This document shows positions 4,389 to 5,701 of a DNA stretch of 5,701 bases, one piece after another; position 1 is the first letter of the stretch, and every line of letters starts with the position of its first letter. The notes below the pieces were generated by a model. It ran no database searches, was not told where the DNA came from, and saw only the letters and a program-made list of their open reading frames with translations. The stretch comes from GCA-2737595 sp037138535 (GTDB taxonomy: Bacteria > Actinomycetota > Actinomycetes > Nanopelagicales > Nanopelagicaceae), in assembly GCA_037138535.1 (NCBI GenBank), contig JBAXIG010000088.1, positions 1-5,701 on the forward strand, written 5' to 3'. The position numbers and the translations under genes were made by a program.

Positions 4389-5701
4389 ATGTCATTTGAT
4401 CTCGTCATCAAGGGCGGAACTCTCGTTATTCCATTTACCGGAGAAGTAAAAGCCGATATCGGAGTTATTGGTGGGAAGATTGCGGCAATTGGTGTCGACC
4501 TTCAAGATGGCAAAAAAGTGGTTGACGCAACTGGCAAGTATGTTGCGCCTGGGGCAGTTGACGCACACTTCCATATCGGCATTTATCGTCCGATCGCGCT
4601 AGATGCTTTCGAAGAGACGCGCTCATCATTAGTGGGTGGTGCCACCACAGTTATTTCTTACTTCCGTACCGGTCAGCATTACCTCAACAAAACGGGAACG
4701 TATGCAGACATTTTTCCTGAAGTGCTCGATGCGGTGAAGGGGCAAGTTCACACCGACGTTGGGTTTCATTTAGCGCCGATGACAGCTGGTCAAGTGGATG
4801 AGGTGGGCTCGCTTGTAAAGGACCACGGCATTCCTTCGTATAAGTACTACATGTTTTACAAGGGATTTAATCTCGCAGCTAATAGTCGCGACTCTAAAGC
4901 GTTTACTATGAGTGAAGAGTATGACCTTGGCCATCTCTTCTCAATTATGGAATCAGTCTCGGCTGCGCAGAAAGAGAATCCGCAGACTCGCGTTTCGCTC
5001 AGCTTGCACTGCGAACAATCTGAGTTGATGCGCCTTTTTATTGATCGCGTGCAAACTAATGGAAGTCCACAGAATCTCAAGGCGTATTCAGATGGGCGTC
5101 CGCCGCTTACGGAAGAAGTTGCCATTGGCGAAGCCACCACTTTGGCTGCTGCTGCTGGCACTAATATCAATTTGTTGCACATCTCAAGTGGTCCGGCGCT
5201 CAATGCCGCGCGTCGCGCTCGGCTGACCTATCCCGATACGGATATGCGTATCGAAGTTACCCTGCACCATCTCTGTCTTGATTACGAAACCCTTGATAAG
5301 AAGGGCGGTCTTGGCGGCAAAGTAAATCCACCTATTCGTACGAAGACCGATAATGAAGAATTGTGGAACGGTGTGCTTGATGGCACAGTTTCGTGGGTGG
5401 CCTCAGATCACGCTTGCTGCATGGAAGAAGAGAAGGGTGATCAACTCTGGCCGGCGCTTCCCGGTTTTGGTGGCACCGCACTTCTTTATCCTGTGCTCCT
5501 CTCGGAAGGTCATCACAAGCGTGGCCTCTCACTTGCTCGCGTTGTCGAGCTTGCCAGTAGTAATCCGGCAAAGGCATACGGTCTCTGGCCGCAGAAGGGC
5601 AGCATGAATATCGGTGCTGATGCCGATCTCGTGGTTCTTGATCTTGATAAAAAAGCCACGGTCACCACAGATATGTTGCTCTCTGCGCAAGATCATTGCC
5701 C
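4389..5701 (+). CDS. Dihydropyrimidinase/hydantoinase-type cyclic amidohydrolase, 3' end cut by window edge
   Basis: 437 codons are open to the window end. About 20 to 50 residues should be missing from a family of 450 to 480. An N-terminal beta-sandwich segment (FDLVIKGGTLV) leads into the TIM-barrel. The full binuclear metal set of the hydantoinase group is visible: H60 and H62 (DAHFH), K158 as the expected carboxylated lysine (YYMFYKG), H207 (SLHCE), H264 (LLHIS) and D340 (ASDHA). The C-terminal SNPAKAYGL (391-399) and GADADLVVLD (409-418) are typical. Such enzymes open cyclic amides, imides or ureides such as dihydrouracil, hydantoins, allantoin or succinimide. In place of the SDHCPF ... 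NGxPGxE segment of true dihydropyrimidinases it reads SDHACC (339-344) and WPALPGFGG (354-362), so the substrate probably differs. It is third in the plus-strand operon. No carbamoylase or other pyrimidine gene is in view. A cytoplasmic enzyme is likely, with no signal peptide. Confidence 0.93.
   Translation, partial: MSFDLVIKGGTLVIPFTGEVKADIGVIGGKIAAIGVDLQDGKKVVDATGKYVAPGAVDAHFHIGIYRPIALDAFEETRSSLVGGATTVISYFRTGQHYLNKTGTYADIFPEVLDAVKGQVHTDVGFHLAPMTAGQVDEVGSLVKDHGIPSYKYYMFYKGFNLAANSRDSKAFTMSEEYDLGHLFSIMESVSAAQKENPQTRVSLSLHCEQSELMRLFIDRVQTNGSPQNLKAYSDGRPPLTEEVAIGEATTLAAAAGTNINLLHISSGPALNAARRARLTYPDTDMRIEVTLHHLCLDYETLDKKGGLGGKVNPPIRTKTDNEELWNGVLDGTVSWVASDHACCMEEEKGDQLWPALPGFGGTALLYPVLLSEGHHKRGLSLARVVELASSNPAKAYGLWPQKGSMNIGADADLVVLDLDKKATVTTDMLLSAQDHC
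5234..5253. repeat. Perfect 7-bp inverted repeat in the amidohydrolase gene
   Basis: CGATACG (5234-5240) and CGTATCG (5247-5253) flank a 6-nt spacer. It lies wholly within coding sequence (residues 282-289) and may be chance. Confidence 0.4.

Noticed and set aside
1..5701. Mobile element, CRISPR array, tRNA or rRNA
   Set aside because: I saw no transposase or integrase frame, no terminal repeats, no regularly spaced repeats and no tRNA cloverleaf or rRNA-like stretch.

Overview
The window looks like a bacterial catabolic locus of moderate G+C, roughly half by eye. It uses Shine-Dalgarno initiation, tightly packed operons with 4-nt stop/start overlaps, and one GTG start. The gene families (IclR regulator, class III CoA-transferase, cyclase-family hydrolase, MmgE/PrpD, hydantoinase-like amidohydrolase) are common in Actinobacteria, Chloroflexi and Proteobacteria. 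The TANNNT-type -10 candidates lean slightly towards an actinobacterium. The sequence alone does not fix the lineage.

Layout: two divergent gene sets leave a 168-bp control region (3076-3243). On the minus strand, running leftward, are a CaiB/BaiF class III CoA-transferase (1825-3075), a cyclase-family metal-dependent hydrolase (1016-1828) and the N-terminal 339 residues of an MmgE/PrpD protein (running off at base 1). They are joined by ATGA and GTGA overlaps, so they almost certainly form one operon. On the plus strand are a 113-residue tryptophan-rich small protein (3244-3585), an IclR-family regulator whose ATG directly follows the previous stop codon (3586-4362), and, after 26 nt, the first 437 residues of a dihydropyrimidinase/hydantoinase-type cyclic amidohydrolase (4389, running off at 5701). 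There is no gene-free stretch longer than 300 bases.

How they may work together (inference): the amidohydrolase would open a cyclic amide, imide or ureide. The cyclase-family enzyme would hydrolyse a second amide, lactam or ester bond. The CoA-transferase would activate the resulting carboxylate, and the MmgE/PrpD protein would dehydrate, isomerise or decarboxylate an acid intermediate. The small protein has the secondary-structure order of a dimeric alpha/beta-barrel protein and may bind or convert a pathway intermediate. The IclR protein probably responds to a pathway compound and acts on the control region, where an IclR-like palindrome lies just downstream of a candidate promoter for the minus-strand operon. 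I do not recognise this combination as a textbook pathway and the substrate is unknown.
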